NCBI RefSeq assembly: GCF_042670205.1
Contig: NZ_JBHUWD010000002.1
Location: forward strand, 202,565 to 266,564
Source: Luteimicrobium sp042670205
GTDB taxonomy: Bacteria > Actinomycetota > Actinomycetes > Actinomycetales > Cellulomonadaceae
Reading direction: 5' to 3'
Length of the DNA: 64,000 bases
In this document: positions 21,858 through 31,539 of the stretch, in pieces
Layout of the letters: each line of letters starts with the position of its first letter
Position numbering within the stretch: the first letter of the stretch is position 1
Made by a program: the position numbers and the translations under genes
The notes under the pieces: generated by a model
Told to the model about the DNA's origin: nothing
The model's database searches: none
The model's input: only the letters and a program-made list of their open reading frames with translations

Positions 21858-23063
21858 ATGGCAGTCAAGACCATCGCGGACCTCGGTGACCTGCGCGGCA
21901 AGCGCGTCCTCGTCCGCTCCGACTTCAACGTCCCGCTCGACGGCGAGACCATCACCGACGACGGCCGCATCCGCGCGTCGCTCCCGACGCTGACGCGGCT
22001 CGTGGACGCCGGCGCGCGCGTGGTCGTGACCGCGCACCTGGGCCGCCCGAAGGGCGCCCCGGACCCCCAGTACTCGCTCGCGCCCGTCGCGCACCGCCTC
22101 GGTGAGCTCCTCGGCCAGGACGTCGCGCTCGCCGCCGACGTCGTCGGGACCTCCGCGCAGGAGACCGTGGCCGGCCTCGGCGACGGCCAGGTCGCGCTCC
22201 TCGAGAACGTCCGGTTCGACGCGCGCGAGACCAGCAAGGTCGACGCGGAGCGCGAGGAGCTCGCGGGCGAGCTCGCGGGCCTCGCCGACGTCTTCGTGTC
22301 CGACGGCTTCGGCGTCGTGCACCGCAAGCAGGCGTCGGTCTACGACGTCGCGAAGCTCCTCCCGGCCGCCGCGGGCGAGCTGGTCCTCAAGGAGGTCCAG
22401 GCGCTCTCGAAGGCGACCGAGGACCCGGCGCGCCCGTACGTCGTCGTGCTGGGCGGCTCGAAGGTCTCCGACAAGCTCGGCGTGATCGCGAACCTGCTCA
22501 CCAAGGCGGACCGCCTCGTGATCGGCGGCGGCATGCTCTTCACGTTCCTCGCCGCGCAGGGCCACTCGGTAGGCTCCTCGCTGCTCGAGGAGGACCAGAT
22601 CGAGACGGTCAAGGGGTACCTCGCGACGGCCGCCGAGCGCGGCGTCGAGATCGTCCTGCCGACCGACATCGAGGCCGCCGACTCGTTCGCCGCGGACGCC
22701 CCGCACCGGACGGTGCCCGCCGACGCGATCCCCGACGGCACCATGGGCCTCGACATCGGCCCCGAGTCGGCGGCGCTGTTCGCGAGCAAGATCACGGACG
22801 GCAAGACGGTCGTGTGGAACGGCCCGATGGGCGTGTTCGAGTTCCCGGAGTTCGCCGCGGGGACCCGCGCGGTCGCGCAGGCGATCGTGGACGCGACCGC
22901 GAACGGCGGCTTCACGATCGTCGGCGGCGGCGACTCCGCCGCGGCCGTGCGCCTCCTCGGCTTCGACGAGGACGGCTTCAGCCACATCTCCACCGGCGGC
23001 GGCGCCAGCCTCGAGTTCCTCGAGGGCAAGGAGCTCCCCGGGCTCGCCGTCCTCGGTGCCTGA
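21858..23063 (+). CDS. pgk: Phosphoglycerate kinase
   Basis: Transfers phosphate from 1,3-bisphosphoglycerate to ADP. The 401-residue protein shows the substrate loop RSDFNVPLDGETITDDGRIR, the HLGRPKG motif and the nucleotide site GGGDSAAAVRLLG near the C terminus. ATG 21858 has AAGGAGCAG as ribosome site; an upstream in-frame start exists but precedes any family sequence. Lies between gap and tpiA on the same strand. Confidence 0.98.
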   Translation: MAVKTIADLGDLRGKRVLVRSDFNVPLDGETITDDGRIRASLPTLTRLVDAGARVVVTAHLGRPKGAPDPQYSLAPVAHRLGELLGQDVALAADVVGTSAQETVAGLGDGQVALLENVRFDARETSKVDAEREELAGELAGLADVFVSDGFGVVHRKQASVYDVAKLLPAAAGELVLKEVQALSKATEDPARPYVVVLGGSKVSDKLGVIANLLTKADRLVIGGGMLFTFLAAQGHSVGSSLLEEDQIETVKGYLATAAERGVEIVLPTDIEAADSFAADAPHRTVPADAIPDGTMGLDIGPESAALFASKITDGKTVVWNGPMGVFEFPEFAAGTRAVAQAIVDATANGGFTIVGGGDSAAAVRLLGFDEDGFSHISTGGGASLEFLEGKELPGLAVLGA

Positions 23064-23117
23064 GCCGGCGCGCCCCGGCCGGCACCAGCCCCCCGCACCA
23101 CGAGAGAGAAGGACCCT

Positions 23118-23909
23118 GTGACCACCACCCGCACGCCGCTCATGGCGGGCAACTGGAAGATGAACCTGGACCACCTCCAGGCCACGCACACCGTGCAGAA
23201 GCTCGCGTGGACCCTCAAGGACGGCAAGCACGACTACGCGTCCGTGGAGGTCGTCGTCGTGCCGCCGTTCACCGACCTGCGCAGCGTCCAGACCCTGGTC
23301 GACGCCGACAAGCTCCAGGTCAAGTACGGCGCCCAGGACGTCTCCGTGCACACCGAGGGCGCGTACACGGGCGAGATCTCGCCCGTCATGCTGGCCAAGC
23401 TCGGCGTCTCCTACGTCGTCGTGGGCCACTCGGAGCGCCGCGAGTACCACGGCGAGGACGACGCGACGGTGTCCGCGAAGGCGAAGTCGGCCTTCGGCCA
23501 GGGCCTCGTGCCGATCATCTGCGTGGGGGAGGGGCTCGACGTCCGCAAGGCCGGCGAGCAGGTCTCCTACACGCTCGCGCAGGTCGACGGCGCGTTCGAC
23601 GGGCTCTCGGCCGAGCAGGCCGCGCAGGCCGTCGTCGCGTACGAGCCCGTCTGGGCCATCGGCACGGGCGAGGTCGCGACCCCGGAGGACGCTCAGGAGG
23701 TCTGCCGTGCCATCCGCGGGCGCCTCGCCGAGCTGTACTCGGCCGAGGTCGCGGACGCCGTCCGGGTCCTGTACGGCGGCTCCGTGAAGTCCGGCAACGT
23801 CGCGTCGATCATGGCGCAGGCCGACGTCGACGGCGCCCTCGTGGGCGGCGCGAGCCTCGACCCCGAGGAGTTCGCGCGTATCGTCCGGTACCAGTCGCAC
23901 GCCGTCTGA
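23118..23909 (+). CDS. tpiA: Triosephosphate isomerase
   Basis: Interconverts dihydroxyacetone phosphate and glyceraldehyde 3-phosphate. A 263-residue TIM barrel with the substrate Lys in MAGNWKMNLDH, the catalytic His in VVGHSERREYHGEDD, the catalytic Glu in AYEPVWAIGTGEVATP and the phosphate loop YGGSVKSGN. GTG start with GAGAGAAGGA ribosome site. Ends at a strong hairpin. Confidence 0.98.
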   Translation: MTTTRTPLMAGNWKMNLDHLQATHTVQKLAWTLKDGKHDYASVEVVVVPPFTDLRSVQTLVDADKLQVKYGAQDVSVHTEGAYTGEISPVMLAKLGVSYVVVGHSERREYHGEDDATVSAKAKSAFGQGLVPIICVGEGLDVRKAGEQVSYTLAQVDGAFDGLSAEQAAQAVVAYEPVWAIGTGEVATPEDAQEVCRAIRGRLAELYSAEVADAVRVLYGGSVKSGNVASIMAQADVDGALVGGASLDPEEFARIVRYQSHAV

Positions 23910-23929
23910 CGCCCGTGCGGGGATGACCT

Positions 23930-23959
23930 GCTGGTCCGCGGGACGGACCGCGGACCAGC
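23930..23959 (+). terminator. Terminator hairpin after tpiA
   Basis: GCTGGTCCGCGG (23930-23941) pairs perfectly with CCGCGGACCAGC (23948-23959) around a 6-base loop, 20 bases after the tpiA stop. A TACTCT -10 candidate for secG follows at 24023-24028. Confidence 0.65.
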
Positions 23960-24067
23960 GGGCACCCCGGCGCCACCGTCGTCCGGATGGTGGCGTGTTC
24001 GCCGGAACCCCTCCGGCTCGCCTACTCTTGTCCTGTTCGACACACCGCAACGCGAGGAACTCTTCAC

Positions 24068-24310
24068 GTGGACGTACTGCGCATCACCCTCCAGGTCCTC
24101 CTGGTCCTCACGAGCGTGCTGCTCGTGCTCCTCGTGCTGCTCCACAAGGGCAAGGGCGGCGGCCTCTCCGACATGTTCGGCGGGGGGATCAGCTCGAGCG
24201 CCGGGAGTTCCGGCGTCGCCGAGCGGAACCTGAACCGCATCACGGTCATCATCGCGCTGGTCTGGACGGCAGCGATCGTGCTCCTCGGCCTGATCCAGAA
24301 GGTCAACTGA
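24068..24310 (+). CDS. secG: Preprotein translocase subunit SecG
   Basis: Small auxiliary subunit of the SecYEG channel. The 80-residue protein has two membrane helices (residues about 3-24 and 57-76) joined by the family loop HKGKGGGLSDMFGGG. GTG start with CGAGGAAC ribosome site. Its place after tpiA is standard in actinobacteria. Confidence 0.95.
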   Translation: MDVLRITLQVLLVLTSVLLVLLVLLHKGKGGGLSDMFGGGISSSAGSSGVAERNLNRITVIIALVWTAAIVLLGLIQKVN

Positions 24311-24426
24311 TCCGCATCAGCTGACCCGGGCGCCTCGCGGCGTCCTCATCGGCATCGCGTCGTGCGGTCGCCGGGCATCGCCGCCCCGGCCGCCACGGCG
24401 CCCGCAGGGAGAAGAGAAGAGCCGAC

Positions 24427-24774
24427 GTGGCTGGGGGAAACGCCATCCGTGGCTCGCGCGTGGGCGCGGGACCGCTGGGGGAGAACGAGCGAGGCGACGT
24501 CGCCCCGCGGCTGTCCGTGTCGTACTGGTGCGCCAACGGGCACGAGACCCGTCCGGCGTTCGCGACCGGCGGCGAGGTCGAGATCCCGACGACGTGGGAC
24601 TGCCAGCGGTGCGGCCTCCCCGCCGGCACGGACCGGGAGGCGCCGCCGGAGGCGCCCCGCAACGAGCCGTACAAGACGCACCTGGCGTACGTGAAGGAGC
24701 GGCGGAGCGACGCCGACGGCGCCGCGCTCCTCGACGAGGCCCTCGCAGCCCTGCGCGCCCGCCGCGGCCGCTGA
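24427..24774 (+). CDS. rbpA: RNA polymerase-binding protein RbpA
   Basis: Actinobacteria-specific transcription activator that binds the principal sigma factor and promoter DNA, stabilising open complexes. The 115-residue protein starts MAGGNAIRGSRVGAGPLGE (the DNA/sigma-contacting N-terminal tail and basic linker), with a zinc-ribbon-like core carrying CANGH and CQRCG, and the C-terminal sigma-interaction domain (PYKTHLAYVKERRSDADG). GTG start with GGAGAAGAGAAG upstream. Presence of RbpA confirms the phylum. Confidence 0.96.
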   Translation: MAGGNAIRGSRVGAGPLGENERGDVAPRLSVSYWCANGHETRPAFATGGEVEIPTTWDCQRCGLPAGTDREAPPEAPRNEPYKTHLAYVKERRSDADGAALLDEALAALRARRGR

Positions 24775-24798
24775 GCGGCACCCCGCCGCAGCACGGAC

Positions 24799-24839
24799 GA
24801 CGCCGGCACCGGACCCCGCGAGGGGCCGGTGCCGGCGTC
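24799..24839. terminator. Bidirectional terminator between rbpA and pgl
   Basis: GACGCCGGCACCGG (24799-24812) pairs perfectly with CCGGTGCCGGCGTC (24826-24839), and the loop can extend the stem with CCC/GGG. TT follows on the plus strand. It separates convergent genes. Confidence 0.8.
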
Positions 24840-24871
24840 TTGTCGTCGAGCCGGGTGAGGTGCCGGCCCCG

Positions 24872-25669
24872 TCAGGCCGCCGCGGTGTCCCCGGCGGCTG
24901 CGGCGTCCACGAGCCAGAGGGTCAGCTCGGCCCCGGTCGCGCCCGCGGCGGGCGTGCCGTGGACGTCGTCGCCGTCGAGCGCGCGCGCGACGGCGTCCGC
25001 CTTCTCGGCGCCCGCGGCCACGACCCACACCTCGCGCGCGCCGTGGATCGTCTCGAACGTGAAGGAGACCCGTTCGGGCGGCGGCTTGGGAGAGCCGTGC
25101 ACCCCGACGGCCGCGACACCGGTGACGTCGAGGGCCGGGTGGCCCGGGAACAGCGACGCGACGTGCCCGTCGGGGCCCATGCCGAACATGAGCACGTCGA
25201 ACGCAGGCGCCGCGGCGCCGTCGGGCGCGAACCGGGCGAGCTCGGCCGCGTAGGCGGCCGCCGACTCCTCGGGCGTCGCGACGGCGCCGAGCGGCGGCAT
25301 CGCGTGCACGTGGTCCGCGGGCAGCGCGCCCGCCGACACGAGCGCGTCGACGAGCGCCTCGCGGGCCTGGGTCTCGTTGCGGTCCGGGTCCTCGTCGGGC
25401 AGGAACCGCTCGTCGCCCCACCACAGGTGCACGCCCGACCAGTCGACCGCGTCGACGAGCGGGCTCGCGGCGGCCGCGGCGAGGGTCTTGATGCCGACGG
25501 TCCCGCCCGTGAGCACGACGTGCGTCACGGGCTGCACCGACTGGAGGTCGGTCAGCCGCACGAGGAGCCGCGCCGCGGCCGCCTCGGCGAGCGTGTCGGC
25601 GTCGGGGTGGACGACGACACGCCGCTCGGCGGCCGCGGGGACCCCGTCGGGACCGGGCCGGCCGGTCAT
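24872..25669 (-). CDS. pgl: 6-phosphogluconolactonase
   Basis: Hydrolyses 6-phosphogluconolactone in the oxidative pentose phosphate branch. The 265-residue NagB/PGL-fold protein has LTGGTVGIKTLAA, WWGDERFLPDEDPDRN and MGPDGHVASLFPGHPAL. The ATG at 25669 overlaps the opcA stop (ATGA), so pgl is the last gene of tkt-tal-zwf-opcA-pgl. Its open frame extends upstream antisense-like through opcA, which is not coding. Confidence 0.96.
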   Translation of the reverse strand: MTGRPGPDGVPAAAERRVVVHPDADTLAEAAAARLLVRLTDLQSVQPVTHVVLTGGTVGIKTLAAAAASPLVDAVDWSGVHLWWGDERFLPDEDPDRNETQAREALVDALVSAGALPADHVHAMPPLGAVATPEESAAAYAAELARFAPDGAAAPAFDVLMFGMGPDGHVASLFPGHPALDVTGVAAVGVHGSPKPPPERVSFTFETIHGAREVWVVAAGAEKADAVARALDGDDVHGTPAAGATGAELTLWLVDAAAAGDTAAA

Positions 25670-26589
25670 GCGGCGTCGAGCTTCGCGAGGCCCTTGGTGA
25701 GGACCTCCCCGAACATCTCGTCGGGGTCGAGCCGGCGCAGCTCCTCGGCGAGCGCCTCGTTGAGGAGGCGGATCGGGAGGGCGACGTGCCGGTCGGGCTG
25801 GTCGGGCTGCGAGATGGTGACGACGCGGCCGTCGGGGCGGTCGAACACGATGGAACCGCTCTTGCGCTCGAGGGTGACCCGCGTGATGGCGTCCGCGTCG
25901 CGGTGGCGCCGCACCGTCACGGGGCAGCGCAGCCGCAGCCGCAGCCAGGCGGCGAGCAGGTCGATCGAGGTGTGCCCCGACTCGCCCTCGATGGTCACCG
26001 ACGACACCGACTCGTAGGGCGGCTGGTCGAGGGCGGCGGCGATGAGCCCGCGCCACAGCGTGACGCGCGCCCACGCGAGGTCGGTGTCGCCGGGCTCGTG
26101 CTCGGCCGCGAGGCGGCGGAGCATCGCCTCGCCGGACGTCTCCTTGGTGGAGTCCGTCACGCGGCGGTGGGCGATGGCGCCCAGCGGGTCCGCGGAGGGG
26201 TCCTCGGGGGCGTCCGTCGGCCACCACACGACGATCGGGACGTCGGGCAGGAGCAGCGGGGTCACGAGGGTGTCGACGTGGTCGACGATCGGTCCCGCCG
26301 GGCGCAGCAGGATGACCTCGCTCGCGCCGGCGTCGCCACCGACGCGGATCTCCGCGTCGAGGCGGGCCGTCGCGTTGGCGCGGCCCACGGGGGAGATGAC
26401 GATCACCCGGCACGGGTGCTCGCGCGAGGCGTCGTTCGCGGCCTCGACGGCCTCCTCGAGGTCGTCCTCGCCCACCCGGATGATGAGCGTGAGGACGCGG
26501 CCGAGCGTGACGGCGCCGCCCTCGTCGCGGAGCTTGACGAGGCGCTTGCCGACGTCGTTCGCGGTGGTCTCGGGCAGGTGGACGATCAT
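25666..26589 (-). CDS. opcA: Glucose-6-phosphate dehydrogenase assembly protein OpcA
   Basis: Found in cyanobacteria and actinobacteria, required for or activating G6PDH by promoting its oligomerisation. The 307-residue protein begins MIVHLPETTANDVGKRLVKL and contains VVWWPTDAPEDPSADPLG, typical of OpcA. Overlaps zwf at its start (ATGA) and pgl at its stop (ATGA), giving tight coupling with its partner enzyme. Confidence 0.95.
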   Translation of the reverse strand: MIVHLPETTANDVGKRLVKLRDEGGAVTLGRVLTLIIRVGEDDLEEAVEAANDASREHPCRVIVISPVGRANATARLDAEIRVGGDAGASEVILLRPAGPIVDHVDTLVTPLLLPDVPIVVWWPTDAPEDPSADPLGAIAHRRVTDSTKETSGEAMLRRLAAEHEPGDTDLAWARVTLWRGLIAAALDQPPYESVSSVTIEGESGHTSIDLLAAWLRLRLRCPVTVRRHRDADAITRVTLERKSGSIVFDRPDGRVVTISQPDQPDRHVALPIRLLNEALAEELRRLDPDEMFGEVLTKGLAKLDAA

Positions 26590-28127
26590 GGTCTCCTCCA
26601 GGCACGGCCGTCGCGGGCCATCATCTCGTCGGCGGAAGCGGGACCCCAGGTGCCCGAGCGGTACGGCTCGGGCTTGCCCTTGGACGCCCAGAAGCTCTCG
26701 ACGGGGTCGAGGACCTTCCAGGAGAGCTCGACCTCCTCCTCGCTCGGGAACAGCGGCGGGTCGCCGAGGAGCACGTCGAGGATGAGGCGCTCGTACGCCT
26801 CGGGGGAGGACTCGGTGAAGGCGTGCCCGTAACCGAAGTCCATCGTGACGTCGCGGATCTCCATGGCTGTGCCGGGCACCTTCTCGCCGAAGCGGATGGT
26901 GACGCCCTCGTCGGGCTGCACGCGGATGACGAGCGCGTTGTGCCCGAGCTCGGCGGTCTGGGAGGACTCGAAGGGCAGGTGCGGGGCGCGCTTGAAGACG
27001 ACGGCGACCTCGGTCACGCGGCGCCCGAGCCGCTTGCCGGTGCGCAGGTAGAACGGCACCCCGGCCCAGCGGCGGTTGTCGATGTCGACACGGATCGCCG
27101 CGAACGTCTCGGTCGTGGAGTCGGGGTTGAACCCCTCCTCCTCGAGGAAGCCGACGACCTCCTCGCCGCCCTGCCAGCCGTGCGTGTACTGGCCGCGCGC
27201 GGTGTGCTTGCCGAGGTCGCGGGGGAGCCGGACGGCGGAGAGCACCTTGATCTTCTCGGCGCGCAGGTCGGCGGCGTCGAAGCTCAGGGGCTCCTCCATC
27301 GCGGTGATCGCGAGGAGCTGGAGGAGGTGGTTCTGGATGACGTCGCGGGCGGCGCCGATCCCGTCGTAGTACCCCGCGCGGCCGCCGATGCCGATGTCCT
27401 CGGCCATCGTGATCTGCACGTGGTCGACGTAGTTCGAGTTCCAGATCGGCTCGTACAGCTGGTTCGCGAACCGCAGCGCCAGCATGTTCTGGACGGTCTC
27501 CTTGCCCAGGTAGTGGTCGATGCGGAACACCGAGTCCGGGGCGAAGACCTTGGAGACGACGGCCGACAGCTCTTGCGCGGACTCGAGGTCGTGCCCGAAC
27601 GGCTTCTCGACGACGACGCGACGCCACGCGTCCGGGCCCGAGTGCGACAGGCCGGACCGCGAGAGCTGCTCGCAGACCTCGGGGAACGCTGCGGGAGGGA
27701 TCGACAGGTAGAAGGCGTGGTTGCCGTTGGTGCCGCGGTCGCGGTCGAGCTCCTCGACCGTGGTGCGCAGGCGCTCGAACGCCTCCTCGTCGCCGAACTC
27801 CCCCTGGACGAAGCGGATGCCCTCGGCGAGCTGCTTCCAGGTCTCCTCGCGGAACGGGGTGCGCGCGTGCTGCCGGACGGCGTCGTGCACGACCTTGGCG
27901 AAGTCCTGGTTGTCCCACTCGCGCCGCGCGAAGCCGGTGAGCGCGAAGCCCGGGGGCAGCAGGCCGCGGTTGGCGAGGTCGTACACGGCCGGCAGGAGCT
28001 TCTTGCGGGCCAGGTCTCCGGTCACGCCGAAGATGACGAGGCCGCAGGGTCCCGCGATGCGCGGCAGGCGCAGGTCGCGGGGGTCGCGCAACGGGTTGTT
28101 CCCGGCGCTGATCTTGACGGGGCTCAC
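26586..28127 (-). CDS. zwf: Glucose-6-phosphate 1-dehydrogenase
   Basis: Oxidises glucose 6-phosphate to the lactone, generating NADPH. The 513-residue protein has the NADP loop GVTGDLARKKLLPAVYDL, the active-site RIDHYLGKETVQNMLA and the substrate-binding EKPFGHD. GTG start (MSPVKISAGNNPLRDP); length typical of actinobacterial Zwf. The stop overlaps opcA. Confidence 0.98.
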   Translation of the reverse strand: MSPVKISAGNNPLRDPRDLRLPRIAGPCGLVIFGVTGDLARKKLLPAVYDLANRGLLPPGFALTGFARREWDNQDFAKVVHDAVRQHARTPFREETWKQLAEGIRFVQGEFGDEEAFERLRTTVEELDRDRGTNGNHAFYLSIPPAAFPEVCEQLSRSGLSHSGPDAWRRVVVEKPFGHDLESAQELSAVVSKVFAPDSVFRIDHYLGKETVQNMLALRFANQLYEPIWNSNYVDHVQITMAEDIGIGGRAGYYDGIGAARDVIQNHLLQLLAITAMEEPLSFDAADLRAEKIKVLSAVRLPRDLGKHTARGQYTHGWQGGEEVVGFLEEEGFNPDSTTETFAAIRVDIDNRRWAGVPFYLRTGKRLGRRVTEVAVVFKRAPHLPFESSQTAELGHNALVIRVQPDEGVTIRFGEKVPGTAMEIRDVTMDFGYGHAFTESSPEAYERLILDVLLGDPPLFPSEEEVELSWKVLDPVESFWASKGKPEPYRSGTWGPASADEMMARDGRAWRRP

Positions 28128-28181
28128 GGGGTCAGGTGGTCCTCTCGTGCGGTGGTCGCGGGGTCGGTGGCGCCGGGACCC

Positions 28182-29315
28182 TCAGGCCCCGTGCCCCGAC
28201 GCGCGCTCGAGCCCGGCGGTGATGGTGTCGAGGAGCTGCTCCCAGCTCGTCACGAAGGAGTCCACGCCGTCGGACTCGAGCTTCGCGGTGACCTCGGCCA
28301 TCGACACCCCGAACGACTCGATCGCGCGCAGGTGCTCGCGCGAGGCGTCGAAGGTGCCCGCGATGGTGTCGCCGGTGACGACGCCGTGGTCGGCGACGGC
28401 GTCGAGCGTCTTCTCGGGCATCGTGTTCACCTCGTCGGCGGCGACGAGCTCGGTGACGTACATCGTGTCGCTGTAGTCGGGGTTCTTGGTGCCCGTCGAC
28501 GCCCACAGCGGGCGCTGGACGTGCGCGCCGGCCGCGGCGAGCGCCTGCCAACGGTCCGACGAGAACCGCTCCTGGAAGAGCTCGTAGGCGAGGCGCGCGT
28601 TGGCGAGCGCGGCGGTGCCGCGCGCGTCCAGGGCCTCGGGCGAGCCCACCGCGGTCAGCGCCTTGTCGACGGCCGTGTCCACACGGGACAGGAAGAACGA
28701 CGCGACCGAGCCGAGCCTCGACAGGTCCAGCCCTGCGGCCTTCGCGCCCTCGACGCCGGCGAGGAACGCGTCGATGACCTCCGCGTACCGCTCGAGGGAG
28801 AAGATCAGGGTGACGTTGATCGAGATGCCCTCGGCGAGGGCCCGGGTGATCGCCGGCAGCCCCTCGACGGTCGCGGGGATCTTGATCATGACGTTCGGGC
28901 GGTCGACCGTCTTCCAGAGCTGCTGGGCCAGGGCGACCGTGCCGTCGGTGTCGCGCGCGAGGCGCGGGTCGACCTCGATGGACACGCGGCCGTCGACGCC
29001 GTCCGTGGCGTCGTACACGGGCCGCAGGACGTCCGCGGCGGCGCGCACGTCGTCCGTGACGATCGTCCAGACGGCCTCCTCCGCGGGGGACCCGGCGGCC
29101 GCGAGGGCCGCGAGCTGCTCGTCGTACGCGTCGCCCTTCGAGACGGCGCCCGCGAAGATCGTGGGGTTCGTCGTGACGCCGACGACGTCGCGCGTCGCGA
29201 CGAGCTCGGCGAGGTTGCCGGTCCGCAGCCGCTCGCGGGACAGGTCGTCGAGCCAGATGGAGACGCCCTGCTCGCTCAGAAGGCGCGTGGGGCTGGGGGT
29301 GGTGCTGTCGGACAC
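28182..29315 (-). CDS. tal: Transaldolase
   Basis: Transfers a dihydroxyacetone unit between sugar phosphates in the non-oxidative pentose phosphate pathway. The 377-residue protein belongs to the larger actinobacterial/cyanobacterial transaldolase group, with the Schiff-base Lys in NVMIKIPATVEGLP, the N-terminal GVTTNPTIFAGAV and RPLWASTGTKNPDYSD. GTG start with GGAAAGGAAG ribosome site. Lies between tkt and zwf on the same strand. Confidence 0.97.
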   Translation of the reverse strand: MSDSTTPSPTRLLSEQGVSIWLDDLSRERLRTGNLAELVATRDVVGVTTNPTIFAGAVSKGDAYDEQLAALAAAGSPAEEAVWTIVTDDVRAAADVLRPVYDATDGVDGRVSIEVDPRLARDTDGTVALAQQLWKTVDRPNVMIKIPATVEGLPAITRALAEGISINVTLIFSLERYAEVIDAFLAGVEGAKAAGLDLSRLGSVASFFLSRVDTAVDKALTAVGSPEALDARGTAALANARLAYELFQERFSSDRWQALAAAGAHVQRPLWASTGTKNPDYSDTMYVTELVAADEVNTMPEKTLDAVADHGVVTGDTIAGTFDASREHLRAIESFGVSMAEVTAKLESDGVDSFVTSWEQLLDTITAGLERASGHGA

Positions 29316-29377
29316 GCTGATCGCTTCCTTTCCGGGTCGTTCCGGCCCACCGGATTCCGTACCTCCCGGGGACCGGG

Positions 29378-29405
29378 CCCGGGCGCCGCGACCGCGGCGC
29401 CCGGG
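29378..29405 (-). terminator. Hairpin between tkt and tal
   Basis: CCCGGGCGCCGC (29378-29389) and GCGGCGCCCGGG (29394-29405) form a perfect 12-bp stem with a 4-base loop in the 109-base tkt-tal gap. It may attenuate read-through or define the tkt transcript end. Confidence 0.55.
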
Positions 29406-29424
29406 CAGGTCACGCTCTTCGGGT

Positions 29425-31539
29425 TCAGCCCCGGACGGCCGCCAGGGATTCCCGGGCCGCGTCGGCCACGGCCTCGGCCGTGATCCCGAACTCGCGGTAC
29501 AGCGTCTTGAAGTCGGCCGACGCCCCGAAGTGCTCGAGGCTGACGATCCGGCCCGCGTCGCCGACCAGCTCGCGCCAGCCCTGGGCGACGCCCGCCTCGA
29601 CGGACACGCGCGCCCTGACCGCGGCCGGCAGGACCGACTCGCGGTAGTCGGCGTCCTGCGCGTCGAACCACTCGCGCGAGGGCACCGACACGACGCGCGC
29701 CTTGATGCCGTCGGCGGCGAGCTGCTCGCGCGCCTGCACCGCGAGCTGCACCTCGGAGCCCGTGCCGAGCAGGATCACGTCGGGCGCGCTGCCGTCGTCG
29801 GCGCCGTCGACCAGGACGTACGCGCCCTGCGCGACGCCGGACGCGTCCGCGAACCCGTCCGTGCCGCGCGGGAACGTGGGGACGTTCTGGCGGGTCAGGA
29901 CGATGCCGGCCGGGCGGTCCGTGTGCCCGAGCACCGTGCGCCACGCCCACGCGACCTCGTTCGCGTCCGCGGGACGGACGACGTCGAGGCCGGGGATCGC
30001 CCGCAGCGCGGCCAGGTGCTCGACCGGCTGGTGCGTCGGGCCGTCCTCGCCGAGGCCGATCGAGTCGTGCGTCCACACGAACGTCGACGGGATCTGCATG
30101 AGCGCGGCGAGCCGCACGGCCGGGCGCATGTAGTCGGAGAACACGAGGAACGTGCCGCCGTAGGCGCGGGTGCCGCCGTGCAGGACGATCCCGTTGAGGA
30201 TCGCGCCCATCGCGTGCTCACGGATGCCGAAGTGCAGCGTGCGGCCGTACTCGTTGCCGGTCCACGCCTTGGTGGAGTGCTCGCCCGGGATGAAGGACGG
30301 CTCGCCCTCCATCGTCGTGTTGTTCGACTCGGCGAGGTCCGCCGAGCCGCCCCACAGCTCGGGCAGGACCGGCGCGAGCGCGCCCAGCACCTTGCCCGAC
30401 GCCGCCCGCGTCGAGGAGTCCTTGCCGGGCTCGAACGTCGGCAGGGCGTTCGTCCAGCCCTCGGGCAGCGTCCGGGTCGACAGGCGCTCCAGGAGCGCCG
30501 CACCCTGCGGGTTCGCCTCCTGCCAGGCCTCGAACGCCGTCTGCCAGCGGCCGCGGAGCTCGTGACCCCGGTCGATGACCTTGCGCGCGTGCGCCAGGAC
30601 CTCGTCCGAGACGGCGAAGCTCGCCTCGGGGTCGAGGCCGAGCTCGACCTTGAGGCCCTTGACCTCGTCGGCGCCCATCGCGGAGCCGTGGATCTTGCCC
30701 GTGTTCTGCTTGGTGGGCGACGGCCACCCGATCACCGTGCGCAGCGCGATGATCGACGGCTTGCCCGTCTCGGCGCGCGCCGCGGCCAGCGCGCCGGCGA
30801 GCGACTCGACGTCCTCGCCGTAGCCCGTGCCGCCGTTCGTCCAGTCGACGCGCTGGACGTGCCAGCCGTACGCCTCGTACCGCGCCAGGACGTCCTCGGA
30901 GAACGACACGTTGGTGTCGTCCTCGATCGAGATGTGGTTCTGGTCGTAGATGACCGTGAGGTTGCCGAGCTTCTGGTGCCCCGCGAGCGACGACGCCTCG
31001 GACGTCACGCCCTCCTGGAGGTCGCCGTCGCCGGCGATGACCCAGATGTTGTGGTCGAACGGGCTCTCGCCCGCCGCGGCGTTCGGGTCGAGCAGGCCCC
31101 GCTCACGGCGCGACGCGAACGCCATGCCGACCGCGGAGGCGAGCCCCTGGCCCAGCGGGCCCGTCGTGATCTCGACGCCCGTCGTGTGGCCGTACTCCGG
31201 GTGCCCCGGCGTCAGCGAGCCCCACGTGCGCAGCGACTCGATGTCCGACAGCTCGAGGCCGTAGCCCGACAGGAACAGCTGCAGGTAGAGCGTCAGGGAG
31301 GAGTGCCCCGCGGACAGCACGAACCGGTCGCGGCCGACCCAGTGGGCGTCCGTCGGGTCGTGGCGCAGGAACTTCTGGAACAGCAGGTAGGCCGCCGGGG
31401 CGAGCGAGATCGCGGTCCCGGGGTGTCCGTTGCCGGTCTTCTCCACCGCGTCGGCGGCGAGCGCCTTGATGGTCTTGACCGCCTGGTCGTCGAGCTCGGA
31501 CCACTCGAGCGGCAGCCCTGCTGGTGTGAACGCGTTCAC
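29425..31539 (-). CDS. tkt: Transketolase
   Basis: Thiamine-diphosphate enzyme moving two-carbon units between sugar phosphates. The 704-residue protein has KTGNGHPGTAISLAPAAYLL, the ThDP motif GDGDLQEGVTSEASSLAGH and the pyrimidine-domain HDSIGLGEDGPTHQPVEHLA. GTG 31539 is chosen: a good AGGAAAGAGG site lies 5-12 bases upstream and VNAFTPAGLPLEW is the normal N terminus. The frame stays open for 84 more codons without family similarity. Confidence 0.97.
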   Translation of the reverse strand: MNAFTPAGLPLEWSELDDQAVKTIKALAADAVEKTGNGHPGTAISLAPAAYLLFQKFLRHDPTDAHWVGRDRFVLSAGHSSLTLYLQLFLSGYGLELSDIESLRTWGSLTPGHPEYGHTTGVEITTGPLGQGLASAVGMAFASRRERGLLDPNAAAGESPFDHNIWVIAGDGDLQEGVTSEASSLAGHQKLGNLTVIYDQNHISIEDDTNVSFSEDVLARYEAYGWHVQRVDWTNGGTGYGEDVESLAGALAAARAETGKPSIIALRTVIGWPSPTKQNTGKIHGSAMGADEVKGLKVELGLDPEASFAVSDEVLAHARKVIDRGHELRGRWQTAFEAWQEANPQGAALLERLSTRTLPEGWTNALPTFEPGKDSSTRAASGKVLGALAPVLPELWGGSADLAESNNTTMEGEPSFIPGEHSTKAWTGNEYGRTLHFGIREHAMGAILNGIVLHGGTRAYGGTFLVFSDYMRPAVRLAALMQIPSTFVWTHDSIGLGEDGPTHQPVEHLAALRAIPGLDVVRPADANEVAWAWRTVLGHTDRPAGIVLTRQNVPTFPRGTDGFADASGVAQGAYVLVDGADDGSAPDVILLGTGSEVQLAVQAREQLAADGIKARVVSVPSREWFDAQDADYRESVLPAAVRARVSVEAGVAQGWRELVGDAGRIVSLEHFGASADFKTLYREFGITAEAVADAARESLAAVRG